Below are positions 9,158-16,261 of a DNA stretch of 64,000 bases, piece by piece; within the stretch, counting starts at the first letter, position 1, and each line of letters starts with the position of its first letter. A program made the position numbers and the translations under genes. Under the pieces are notes generated by a model. The model was not told the DNA's origin, did no database searches, and was given only the letters and a program-made list of their open reading frames with translations. The DNA lies in NCBI GenBank assembly GCA_016712175.1, contig JADJRQ010000001.1, positions 558,001-622,000 on the forward strand. The letters run 5' to 3'. The DNA is from Solirubrobacterales bacterium. Its GTDB lineage: Bacteria; Actinomycetota; Thermoleophilia; Solirubrobacterales; 70-9.

Positions 9158-10234
9158 ATGGCCCTCTCAATCGGAATCGTGGGGCTTCCCAATGCCGGGA
9201 AGTCGACCCTCTTCAACGCCCTGACCAAGAACGACGTTCTGGCCGCCAACTACCCCTTCGCGACGATCGAGCCGAACGTCGGCGTGGTCGGCGTTCCCGG
9301 ACCCGCGCCTGGCAAAGCTGGCCGAGATCTACGGCTCGGAGAAGATCCTGCCGGCGACCGTCCAGTTCGTCGACATCGCCGGCATCGTCGCGGTGCATCG
9401 GAAGGCGAAGGGATGGGCAACAAGTTCCTCTCGAACATCCGTGAGTCGGACGCGATCTGCCAGGTCACGCGAGTCTTTGAGGACGACGACATCACCCACG
9501 TCGACGGCAAAGTCTCCCCCGCGAGTGACATCGAGACGATCCAGACCGAACTCATCCTGGCGGACCTTCAGACGATCGAGAACGCATTGCCGCGCCTCGA
9601 GAAGGATTCGAAGCGTGACAAGGACCTGTTGCCACAGGTGGCCGCGGCCAAGGAGGCCCAGTCGTTGCTCGAAATGGGCAAGGGAGTCTTCCAGGCCGGA
9701 CTCGATCCCGAACCGCTCCACGACCTTCATCTGATGACCGCCAAGCGCCAGCTCTACGTCTTCAACTGCGATGCGGACGAGCTGAACGACGAGGCGCTGA
9801 AGTCCTCGAACTGGGCGATCGTGGCGCCGGCCGAGGCGATCTTCCTCGACGCCAAGTTCGAGGCCGAGCTGGTCGAGCTCGACGACGACGAGGAAGCCCG
9901 CGAGATGCTGGCCGACATCGGTGTCGAAGAACCAGGGCTGGACGTTCTGGCCCGGGTCGGCTTCGAGACGCTCGGCCTCCAAACCTATCTCACGGCCGGG
10001 CCCAAAGAGACACGCGCCTGGACGATCGACAAAGGTGCCACCGCCCCCGAGGCCGCCGGGGTCATCCACACCGACTTCCAGCGCGGCTTCATCAAGGCCG
10101 AAATCGTCTCCTTCGACGAGCTGGTCGAACTCGGTTCGATGGCTGAAGCGAAGGCCGCCGGCAAGGTCAGGATGGAAGGCAAGGACTACGTAATGGCCGA
10201 CGGCGACGTGGTCGATTTCCGTTTCAACGTATAA
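9158..10234 (+). CDS. ychF: YchF/OLA1-family ribosome-associated (G/A)TPase, with two compensating indels
   Basis: A 358-residue protein from the ATG at 9158, close to the usual 363. The P-loop GLPNAGKST, the SEGEGMGNKFLSNIRE segment and the C-terminal TGS domain (LQTYLTAGPKETRAWTI ... YVMADGDVVDFRFNV) identify YchF, a conserved P-loop NTPase that binds ribosomes and prefers ATP. Between about 9299 and 9392 the reading frame is wrong: removing one G near 9299 and adding one G near 9392 restores VPDPRLAKLAE and QFVDIAGIVAGASEGEG, the normal family sequence with the switch II DxAG motif. As written, about 31 residues are scrambled, very likely by sequence error. The frame upstream of 9158 is open but lacks family sequence. 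Confidence 0.93.
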   Translation: MALSIGIVGLPNAGKSTLFNALTKNDVLAANYPFATIEPNVGVVGVPGPAPGKAGRDLRLGEDPAGDRPVRRHRRHRRGASEGEGMGNKFLSNIRESDAICQVTRVFEDDDITHVDGKVSPASDIETIQTELILADLQTIENALPRLEKDSKRDKDLLPQVAAAKEAQSLLEMGKGVFQAGLDPEPLHDLHLMTAKRQLYVFNCDADELNDEALKSSNWAIVAPAEAIFLDAKFEAELVELDDDEEAREMLADIGVEEPGLDVLARVGFETLGLQTYLTAGPKETRAWTIDKGATAPEAAGVIHTDFQRGFIKAEIVSFDELVELGSMAEAKAAGKVRMEGKDYVMADGDVVDFRFNV

Positions 10235-10244
10235 GGGCCCGGAC

Positions 10245-11777
10245 TCAAGGATCCACCTCTTCGCTCCCTGAACCCGGTTCGAACCGGCAGCGTGGCTCCT
10301 CCGGGCAGAGAGTCGCGATCACCACCCGGCTCGCTCGGGCAGCCCCGGACAACGGTTCGACCGCGATCAGATCGACCGATACGAGCACCCTGTCCTCATC
10401 GAAGTGGAGCCTGGCGATGCCAATATCGGCCTCACCTGAATCGAAGACACCACCGGCGCCAAGGGTCCCGCCGTCGACAATGACTATCCGCCCGAAGCGG
10501 TCAACGTGCTGTTCGTGATCGTGACCGGAAGTGATCGTCAGGTGCCGTCCGTAGCCGGAAGCGTCGAGAGTGCGGGCCAGATACTGGGCGAGGCTGGATT
10601 TATGCACCATCACCAGATCGGGCTTCACCTTCAGCGACCCGAACCAGCCAACCAGATCTTTCCTCCACTTCCTGAGTGTGACGTCGGGGTCGCTGATGTC
10701 GTCAGAGGTGATCGGCCGGTCCGTGGAATCCGGATCGCCGCCCCGGTACTCAAGTGGATCCCCGTAGCCGGCAATGAGGGTTCCGTGTACCTCGATAACC
10801 GGCGGCGGTTCGAATGAGCCCGATGGTTTGAGCCGCCCCTTGCGGTCGAGCACGGTGACCCCTTCACCGCTCAGCCTCTTCATCAGGCTGGTCGTGTCGT
10901 GATTGCCGGACACCGCGACCACTTGCTCGCCGAGAGCCGCCACCCGCGGGGCGAGCAAACGGGTTTCAACTTCGTTTCCACGCTGACCGAAGTCACCGGT
11001 CAGCAAGAGAGGGCTTTGGCCGACCAGTTCGGCAATCGGATCGATTACCAGCGCATTGGCGTGGAGGTCGGAGCCTTCGTAGAAGTCCACTCCCGGGGCG
11101 TCCTGCTCACGGCCGACTTCGAGGACGCTACTGATGCTGCGGACGATCGCCGAATACTCGTTGCCGTACCCCGTCTGAATCCTGGCCTGGTTGGTCAGGT
11201 CAAGAATCCGCCCGATTTCGTCTCCTTGGGCGAAGTAGGTGGGGCTGTCGAACGCGGTCGAATCAAAGGTCGACTGGAGGCGGTAGGCGCTCCCACCGTA
11301 GAGCAGCACGGTGACAACCGTCCCGATTGCGAGGATCAACCACCTCGGACGGAGGCCCCGCCAGAGAAGGGTGGCAACCACGAGCAGCACCAGCACGACG
11401 GCAAGGCCCCAGGCCGTCGCTCGAAGCAAAGCCGACCGGGTGGCAGAGCGAAGGCCTGCTTCGGTCTGGTCGGCAATGCTTCGGTCACCATTGGCAGCAC
11501 GCAGCAGGGCCTTGCGGTTGACCGACTGGAGTTCAGCGCGAATGCGGATGGGTGCGTCGAAGGCATCGGCCCTGACGCCCCAGTCTGCGACCGGCAGAAA
11601 AGCTTCCACGTCACCGCTGAGCGAAGGCTGCACTTCGATTGAAACTCGCCCGATGGCAGTCGGTTCCTTGGCACTTCCGGCCAGCCTCCAGCCAGCGACC
11701 GTGCCCCCGGCCACCAAGGCAATTGCAAGTCCGGCAGCACACAGCCACTTCAGGATTTTCGCCGGGGAGTCGATCAT
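10245..11777 (-). CDS. Membrane-anchored metallophosphoesterase
   Basis: A 510-residue protein. A first membrane segment lies at residues 9-32 and two more at about 120-165, leaving a large C-terminal catalytic domain. That domain carries the calcineurin-like signature in order: SDLHANAL, LTGDFGQRGNEVE, VSGNHDTT, VHKSS and TSGHDHEQHV. These are the dinuclear metal ligands of the metallophosphoesterase fold. The enzyme probably acts at the membrane on a phosphoester, but its substrate cannot be assigned. It is convergent with ychF (10-base gap) and divergent from the NUDIX gene (41 bases between starts). Confidence 0.85.
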   Translation of the reverse strand: MIDSPAKILKWLCAAGLAIALVAGGTVAGWRLAGSAKEPTAIGRVSIEVQPSLSGDVEAFLPVADWGVRADAFDAPIRIRAELQSVNRKALLRAANGDRSIADQTEAGLRSATRSALLRATAWGLAVVLVLLVVATLLWRGLRPRWLILAIGTVVTVLLYGGSAYRLQSTFDSTAFDSPTYFAQGDEIGRILDLTNQARIQTGYGNEYSAIVRSISSVLEVGREQDAPGVDFYEGSDLHANALVIDPIAELVGQSPLLLTGDFGQRGNEVETRLLAPRVAALGEQVVAVSGNHDTTSLMKRLSGEGVTVLDRKGRLKPSGSFEPPPVIEVHGTLIAGYGDPLEYRGGDPDSTDRPITSDDISDPDVTLRKWRKDLVGWFGSLKVKPDLVMVHKSSLAQYLARTLDASGYGRHLTITSGHDHEQHVDRFGRIVIVDGGTLGAGGVFDSGEADIGIARLHFDEDRVLVSVDLIAVEPLSGAARASRVVIATLCPEEPRCRFEPGSGSEEVDP

Positions 11778-11818
11778 CAGAATCTATGCGGTCAGTCCCC
11801 GATCGGTATCGTCGGACG

Positions 11819-12259
11819 ATGAAGACCAGTGCCGGCTTACTCGTATTTCGCATTCGTGACCGGCAACTCGAGGTGTTCATCGCCCACATGGGCGGGCCGA
11901 TCTGGGCCAGGAAAGACAAACGAGCCTGGTCGATCCCCAAGGGTGAGATCGACCCCGGCGAGAAGCCCCTCGACGCCGCGATGCGGGAGTTCCGCGAAGA
12001 GACCGGGATGGAGCCGCCGCATTCCGACCTGATCAAAATCGGGGAGTTCGAGCAGTCGAAACGCAAGCGCATCATCATCTGGGCGGCCGAGGGTGAGCTC
12101 GATCCGTCGAAGCTCGTGAGCATCACTTTCGAGCTGGAGTGGCCCCCGAACTCCGGCAAGAGAATCGAGGTCCCCGAGGTTGATTACGGCGACTGGTGCG
12201 ACGTGCCGACGGCGAGCGAAAGGGTGATCAAGGGTCAAGTCCGGTGCTCGAAGCACTGA
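11819..12259 (+). CDS. NUDIX hydrolase
   Basis: A 146-residue protein from the ATG at 11819 (MKTSAGLLVFRIRD); the open frame extends upstream over the divergent gene but carries no family sequence. The NUDIX box is complete: GEIDPGEKPLDAAMREFREE followed by TGM fits Gx5Ex7REUxEExGU. The N-terminal SAGLLVFR strand is shared with diadenosine-polyphosphate and (d)NTP hydrolases. The likely reaction is hydrolysis of a nucleoside diphosphate linked to another moiety; the exact substrate is unknown. It stands alone between the metallophosphoesterase and a toxin-antitoxin module. Confidence 0.9.
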   Translation: MKTSAGLLVFRIRDRQLEVFIAHMGGPIWARKDKRAWSIPKGEIDPGEKPLDAAMREFREETGMEPPHSDLIKIGEFEQSKRKRIIIWAAEGELDPSKLVSITFELEWPPNSGKRIEVPEVDYGDWCDVPTASERVIKGQVRCSKH

Positions 12260-12305
12260 AGAAAAAGCTGGTCAAGTCTGGTGCGCTTTCGAAGTTGTGA
12301 TTTTG

Positions 12306-12325
12306 GTGTAACTCGGGTGTTACAC
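12306..12325 (+). promoter_or_regulatory. Perfect inverted repeat (operator-like) before antitoxin gene
   Basis: GTGTAAC at 12306-12312 and GTTACAC at 12319-12325 form a perfect 7-base inverted repeat with a 6-base spacer. It ends 8 bases before the antitoxin ATG at 12334. The location suits an autorepression site for the toxin-antitoxin pair downstream; this role is inferred. Confidence 0.5.
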
Positions 12326-12333
12326 TTCTGGCT

Positions 12334-12606
12334 ATGCCGACGAAACACCCTCGACACGCAATCACTGAGACTCCCAAGATCAGAAAGGTTCTTGATCAAT
12401 TGCGAAATGAGTCCGGCCAGGTCCGGTTGGATTGGGCGGAACTCGTCGTGCTCGGAGCCAAGGAGAAGATCCGTCAGATCGAGGAAGATCGGAGAGCCAG
12501 CCAGGACTTGAGAAAAGTCGCTGCCGACCAGATCCGGAACAGGGCTGGTGATTCTGACGTCACGGCCGCCGACGAAGTGAAGCGCAGCGGCTGGATCAGC
12601 AGTTGA
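12334..12606 (+). CDS. Small putative antitoxin of a PIN-toxin pair
   Basis: A 90-residue hydrophilic protein (MPTKHPRHAITETPKIRKVL...). The first half resembles small antitoxins in which a short beta/helix region precedes a long charged helix (EKIRQIEEDRRASQDLRKVAADQI). I do not recognise a named family with certainty. The assignment rests on its position: its stop codon overlaps the TTG start of a PIN-domain toxin, and a perfect inverted repeat lies just upstream. Size and order fit a type II antitoxin. Confidence 0.65.
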   Translation: MPTKHPRHAITETPKIRKVLDQLRNESGQVRLDWAELVVLGAKEKIRQIEEDRRASQDLRKVAADQIRNRAGDSDVTAADEVKRSGWISS

Positions 12607-13031
12607 GTGAGTCCTGGCTGCTGGACAACTCGGCATGGTCCCGACGCTTTTCCGGGACGCTGAGCGAAGCTTCCGCCCGCCAACTGGCCGATGATCTGGA
12701 AGCGAGGCGGCTCGTCGTATGCCTGCCGTTCCTCCTGGAGGCCGGATACTCAGCCCGGGATCGTGCTGATCACGATCGGCTGATGGAACTGTTCAGCAGC
12801 CTTCCGTCGATTGGGCTCGACGAGGCAATCGAGCGCCGGACGATGGAGACGCAGGCGCAGCTGGTCCGGTCCGGACACCACAGAATCCCCCCGGTGGATG
12901 TGCTGATCGCCGCCGCGGCAGACGTGACTGACCATGGCGTGCTGCACTACGACGCGCACTACGACTTGATTCTGGAGCAGACCGATCTTGCTTATGAGTC
13001 GAGATGGCTCGCTCCGCCGGGCACACTGTGA
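12603..13031 (+). CDS. vapC: PIN-domain toxin (VapC-like)
   Basis: A 142-residue PIN protein with the expected acidic residues: LLDNSAWSR near the N-terminus, the Glu of PFLLEAGYSARD, the Asp of RIPPVDVLIAAAA and the Asp pair region of LHYDAHYDLI. The start is a TTG at 12603 that overlaps the antitoxin TGA, implying coupled translation; no in-frame ATG is available before the first catalytic Asp. Expected activity is Mg2+-dependent RNA cleavage. This is the third PIN-toxin pair within 5.4 kb. Confidence 0.87.
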   Translation: MSESWLLDNSAWSRRFSGTLSEASARQLADDLEARRLVVCLPFLLEAGYSARDRADHDRLMELFSSLPSIGLDEAIERRTMETQAQLVRSGHHRIPPVDVLIAAAADVTDHGVLHYDAHYDLILEQTDLAYESRWLAPPGTL

Positions 13032-13048
13032 GGCTCGATGCCGGAAGA

Positions 13049-13489
13049 TCAGTCCGTGGTGGGGCCCATGTGGACCCGGCCGTCTGCTGTCACGCGGAAT
13101 CCTGAGTTGTGGGCTACTTCCCAGCGGAAGCCGTCCGGGTCGGCGAAGTATCCGTTCGTGCCGCCCCAATCGGTGGCGCCGGCTTTCCTGATCAAGGTGG
13201 CGCCGGCGGCGACCGCCTCCTTGAGGACAGCGGCAACTTCCCCGGCCGAGTCGACGTTGTGGCCAATCGCGATCGGCGGGGCTTTCGCCGAGTGGCCGAC
13301 GGAACCAGCCTCGCGGGCGAGCTCGTCGACGCTCCATAGCGCCAGCACCTGACCGCCTGCCACCTGGATGAAGATGACTTCCCCCTCGACTTCGACCAGC
13401 GGCTTCCAGCCGAGCCCTTCCACGTAGAAGCGCCGGGAAATCTCGAGGCTCCGCACACCGAGCGTCAGGACTGTGACTTTCGGTTCCAT
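13049..13489 (-). CDS. VOC (glyoxalase/bleomycin-resistance) superfamily protein
   Basis: A 146-residue protein with the VOC pattern: MEPKVTVLTLGVRSLEISRRFYVEGLGWKPL at the start and WGGTNGYFADPDGFRWEVAHN near the end, two beta-alpha-beta-beta-beta modules. The superfamily includes metal-dependent lyases, dioxygenases and drug-binding proteins; no specific substrate can be named. The ATG at 13489 follows immediately after the stop codon of the upstream cNMP-binding frame, so it probably shares an operon with the glutaminase cluster. Confidence 0.82.
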   Translation of the reverse strand: MEPKVTVLTLGVRSLEISRRFYVEGLGWKPLVEVEGEVIFIQVAGGQVLALWSVDELAREAGSVGHSAKAPPIAIGHNVDSAGEVAAVLKEAVAAGATLIRKAGATDWGGTNGYFADPDGFRWEVAHNSGFRVTADGRVHMGPTTD

Positions 13490-13939
13490 CTATCGCATCA
13501 ACTCCCGGCTGAGCTGACCGACCCGCAGCGCAATCAGCTTCATCAGGTTTTCAAGCAGGGTGCAGACCAGGCCCGCATCGTCTGCTCGCAGCCCTTCGAG
13601 GTCTTCCCTCGACAGGGCGAACGCAATGACTTCGTCGGCCGCGTCCGAATGACCGAGGCGCTTTCGTTCACTCAGCATTGCGACCTCGCCGAGGGTCATG
13701 CCGGAGGAGAAAGTGGCAATTCGGTGAGGTGTGCCGTCGGCGCCATCCGCCATCACGTTGATGTTGCCTTTGACCACGAAAAGCATCTCATCGACCTGGT
13801 CGACCTGGTCGTATATCCGGGTGCCTGCCGGGTACACCCGGCGCTCGAACAATGCTGACAGCTTCTCGATCTGCTCCGGGTCCATCCTGCGTGGCAGCGT
13901 GCCGGGAGATCGGAATCTCCCCCTTTTCTTCGTTGCCAC
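13490..13939 (-). CDS. Cyclic-nucleotide-binding (Crp-like) domain, probable C-terminal part of the glutaminase-STAS protein
   Basis: A 149-residue frame opening with GTG at 13939. It contains a cNMP-binding fold: DPEQIEKLSALFERRVYPAGTRIYDQVDQVDEMLFVVKGNINV and then FSSGMTLGEVAMLSERKR, which resembles the phosphate-binding cassette. It lies in the +1 frame directly downstream of the STAS domain of the glutaminase, with the two frames overlapping. Removing one C from the CCCC run at 13939-13942 joins them in a single protein of about 615 residues. Fused glutaminase-STAS-cNMP proteins are known in actinobacteria, as far as I recall, so a sequence error is the simplest reading. An independent GTG-started gene remains possible. 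Confidence 0.75.
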   Translation of the reverse strand: MATKKRGRFRSPGTLPRRMDPEQIEKLSALFERRVYPAGTRIYDQVDQVDEMLFVVKGNINVMADGADGTPHRIATFSSGMTLGEVAMLSERKRLGHSDAADEVIAFALSREDLEGLRADDAGLVCTLLENLMKLIALRVGQLSRELMR

Positions 13940-15335
13940 CCCACCGCTGGATCAACTGGTCCTCGGACCATTCGAGGGCCAGGTCGAGATCAACGAACGT
14001 CCGGACCCGGGGCAGTTCGGAAGCGGCCCTCAGGTTCCCGATCTCCTCGGTGAATTCCGGGTGACCGGTCATTCCGGAGAAGACAACCTCGCCGCCGTTC
14101 TCCTCGAACGCGTCGACCAGGTGGCTGATGATCGGAACCACCACCGGGTCGATTTCCCTGACCGCTGCGAAGTCGAGCACTGCGTAATTCACGCCGTCGA
14201 GGTCCTTGAGTACGGCCCTGGTGATCAACTCGCCGGCGGCAAAAAGGATCTCGCCCTGCAGTTCGATCACCCGCACTTCGGAGCCGTGGTCACGCAGGAT
14301 CTCCTGCTCTTCGACGGGCCGCAGGTGCTTCGAATGATGCTCGGCGCAGGTCGAAGCCGAGCGCACCGGCGGCGGCGGGCGGCGCTGCGGGCTCATCACG
14401 TGGAGATGAAGTTCCTCGGAGAGGTCCTCGCAAACCTTCACCCCTCGCACGCTGTTGCCATGGACGTCGAGCGGCGGCGAATAGACCGCGATACCGAGCT
14501 GTCCCGGCAGGATGGCGATGATGCCCCCGGCCACTCCCGACTTCGCCGGAAGGCCGACCGAGTAGAGCCAGTCGCCGGCCGCGTCGTACATGCCGCAACT
14601 GGCCATCACGCTGAGCACGCTGCGCACCGTGTCCTCGCGCAGGACCCGCTCCCCGGTGATCGGGTTGACGCCGGTCGAGGCGAGTGTGGCCGCGATCACC
14701 GCAAGGTCATGACAGTTGACCAGGGTCGAGCACTGGCGGAAGTAGGTCTCGACGATGTCCTCGACTTCGGCGTCGAGCACGTTCGCGTTCTTCAGCAGGT
14801 AGGCGATCGCGCGATTGCGGTTGCCCGTCTTGTTCTCGGATTCGAAGACAGCCTCGTCGACTTCGAGCTGCCGACCGGCAAAGGCCGAGTACTCGCTGAG
14901 GATACGCTCGAACGGCGCCGTGGCCCCTTTCGGCCTGATCAGCGAGGTCGTCGCGATCGCTCCGGCATTGACCATCGGGTTGAGCGGAAGGTTCGTACCG
15001 GGCTGGAGGGTGATCGAGTTGAAGGCCTCACCGCTCGGTTCGACGTCGACGTATTTGCGTACCTCCACTTCGCCGATCGCCTCGAGCGCGAGCGCATAGG
15101 TGAGGGGCTTCGAGATCGACTGGATCGTGAACTCGTGACGCATTTCGCCAACCTCATAGATGCTGCCATCAGCGGTGATCAGCGAAATTCCAAACCAATC
15201 CGGGCTGGCCAGAGCGAGTTCGGGAATGTAAGACGCGACCTCGCCTGCCGTGTTGCCGGCGTGGGTGTCATGGAGGCGCTCAAGCAGCGCCTGGACTGGC
15301 GAGGTCGGTTCAGAACGTGGCAGCGTTTGGGTCAT
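13788..15335 (-). CDS. glsA: Glutaminase A with C-terminal STAS domain
   Basis: Residues 1-310 are a serine-dependent glutaminase (L-glutamine to glutamate plus ammonia). The marks are the SISKP catalytic Ser-x-x-Lys, PMVNAGAIA, the YFRQCSTLVNCHDLA segment and KSGVAGGIIAILPGQLGIAVYSPPLD. Residues about 345-450 form a STAS domain (VRVIELQGEILFAAGE ... YAVLDFAAVREIDPV), as in anti-sigma-factor antagonists. After EWSEDQLIQRW the frame runs about 45 more residues without family similarity, while the +1 frame encodes a cNMP-binding domain, so the true protein probably continues there. The start MTQTLPRSEP has an ATG at 15335. It is divergent from the DtxR gene. Confidence 0.9.
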   Translation of the reverse strand: MTQTLPRSEPTSPVQALLERLHDTHAGNTAGEVASYIPELALASPDWFGISLITADGSIYEVGEMRHEFTIQSISKPLTYALALEAIGEVEVRKYVDVEPSGEAFNSITLQPGTNLPLNPMVNAGAIATTSLIRPKGATAPFERILSEYSAFAGRQLEVDEAVFESENKTGNRNRAIAYLLKNANVLDAEVEDIVETYFRQCSTLVNCHDLAVIAATLASTGVNPITGERVLREDTVRSVLSVMASCGMYDAAGDWLYSVGLPAKSGVAGGIIAILPGQLGIAVYSPPLDVHGNSVRGVKVCEDLSEELHLHVMSPQRRPPPPVRSASTCAEHHSKHLRPVEEQEILRDHGSEVRVIELQGEILFAAGELITRAVLKDLDGVNYAVLDFAAVREIDPVVVPIISHLVDAFEENGGEVVFSGMTGHPEFTEEIGNLRAASELPRVRTFVDLDLALEWSEDQLIQRWGGNEEKGEIPISRHAATQDGPGADREAVSIVRAPGVPGRHPDIRPGRPGR

Positions 15336-15404
15336 GCGCTGAGTATGAACGAGCGATCCGTCACCGGCTATGGAAGCCGAACCTCCACGGGAGTCCGGGT
15401 CGGG

Positions 15405-15420
15405 TTTAGGTTAGGCTCAA
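15405..15420 (+). promoter_or_regulatory. DtxR/IdeR-type box upstream of dtxR-family gene
   Basis: TTTAGGTTAGGCTCAA ends four bases before the regulator start at 15425. Its TTAGGTTAG half matches the known DtxR/IdeR consensus TTAGGTTAGCCTAACCTAA exactly, while the other half is degenerate. The same outer pattern TTTAGG-N5-CTCAA occurs at 24865-24880 before the multicopper oxidase gene. Autoregulation by metal is inferred. Confidence 0.6.
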
Positions 15421-15424
15421 ACCT

Positions 15425-16261
15425 GTGACTGAACCACGGACAGACGGGCAGAAGGAAGGAGCCGGGCCGGCGGTCGCTTCAGCTGCTGTCGAGGATTACG
15501 CCAAGGCGATCTATTCACTGACCGGCTGGGGCCCGGAGACGGCTTCGACCAACGACCTCGCGGGAAAGCTCGGGGTCAAGGCGGGCTCGGTCTCGGCGAT
15601 GATCAAGAAGCTCGATGAAGCCGGACTGGTCGAACGCGTGCCGTACCACAGGGTGCGCCTGACGGCCGAAGGGACTCGTGTCGCGCTCGGTGTGCTGCGT
15701 CGCCACCGGCTGCTGGAACTCTTCCTGGCAGAGGTGCTCGATGTCCCCTGGGAACGGGTCCACGACGAAGCCGAAGTGCTTGAGCACGCCCTGTCCGAAG
15801 ACTTGACCGAGTTGATCTCGGTCAAGCTCGGCGACCCGGCCTTCGATCCTCACGGCGACCCGATCCCGGACCGCGACCTCAGCATGGAAGAGACGGCGAC
15901 CGAAGACCTGGCATCACTGGCGCCGGGTGACCGGGGTCGTTTCGTGCGTGTTTCGGACTCAAACCCGGAGATGCTCGCCTACCTCTCCGAATGCGGCATC
16001 GCGGTCGGCGACGACTTCGAGCTCGTCCAGCGCCAACCCTTCGACGGCCCGATCTCGATCCTGATCAGTGGCGACACCCACGTGCTCGGCCTCACCCTTG
16101 CCAAGGCGATGCGGGTGGTTTCCGCTGGCCTGAACGTGAAACCCGGGGCGGCCGCAGCCGCCCCGGGCGATCACACTCCTGCCGGCAATCGCGGTTCGCT
16201 TACGCGACCCGGAGCTTCATCCGCTTGGTCACGTTGCGGCGGTTGCCGGCGCCGTCCTTGA
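15425..16261 (+). CDS. DtxR/MntR-family metal-dependent transcriptional regulator
   Basis: A 278-residue frame. Residues 20-85 are the winged helix (VEDYAKAIYSLTGWG ... VKAGSVSAMIKKLDEAGLVERVPY). Residues 90-150 form the metal-binding dimerisation domain (RRHRLLELFLAEVLDVPWERVHDEAEVLEHALSEDL), and residues 175-240 an SH3-like FeoA domain. The family binds Fe2+ or Mn2+ and then represses metal-uptake or storage genes. The start is GTG at 15425, directly after a DtxR-like box. The family normally ends near residue 240. The last 35-40 residues (from the Ala-rich stretch) lie in a GC hairpin and then overlap the convergent gene by 62 bases, so the natural stop may have been lost to an error. Confidence 0.87.
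   Translation: MTEPRTDGQKEGAGPAVASAAVEDYAKAIYSLTGWGPETASTNDLAGKLGVKAGSVSAMIKKLDEAGLVERVPYHRVRLTAEGTRVALGVLRRHRLLELFLAEVLDVPWERVHDEAEVLEHALSEDLTELISVKLGDPAFDPHGDPIPDRDLSMEETATEDLASLAPGDRGRFVRVSDSNPEMLAYLSECGIAVGDDFELVQRQPFDGPISILISGDTHVLGLTLAKAMRVVSAGLNVKPGAAAAAPGDHTPAGNRGSLTRPGASSAWSRCGGCRRRP
16142..16167. terminator. Perfect GC-rich hairpin at the end of the DtxR-family gene
   Basis: CCCGGGGCGGC (16142-16152), a CGCA loop and GCCGCCCCGGG (16157-16167) make a perfect 11-base stem. No T-run follows on either strand, so it is not a standard intrinsic terminator, but it sits between two convergent genes and may stop or stabilise both transcripts. It also lies inside the predicted C-terminal tail of the regulator. 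Confidence 0.4.

Noticed and set aside
13935..13955. Programmed -1 ribosomal frameshift between glutaminase-STAS and the cNMP-binding domain
   Set aside because: The downstream domain is in the +1 frame, not -1, and there is no slippery heptamer of the right phase; an indel in the CCCC run is simpler.
13731..15428. A 565-codon open frame on the + strand
   Set aside because: It is antisense to the glutaminase gene, has no family motifs and its open state follows from high GC codon bias.
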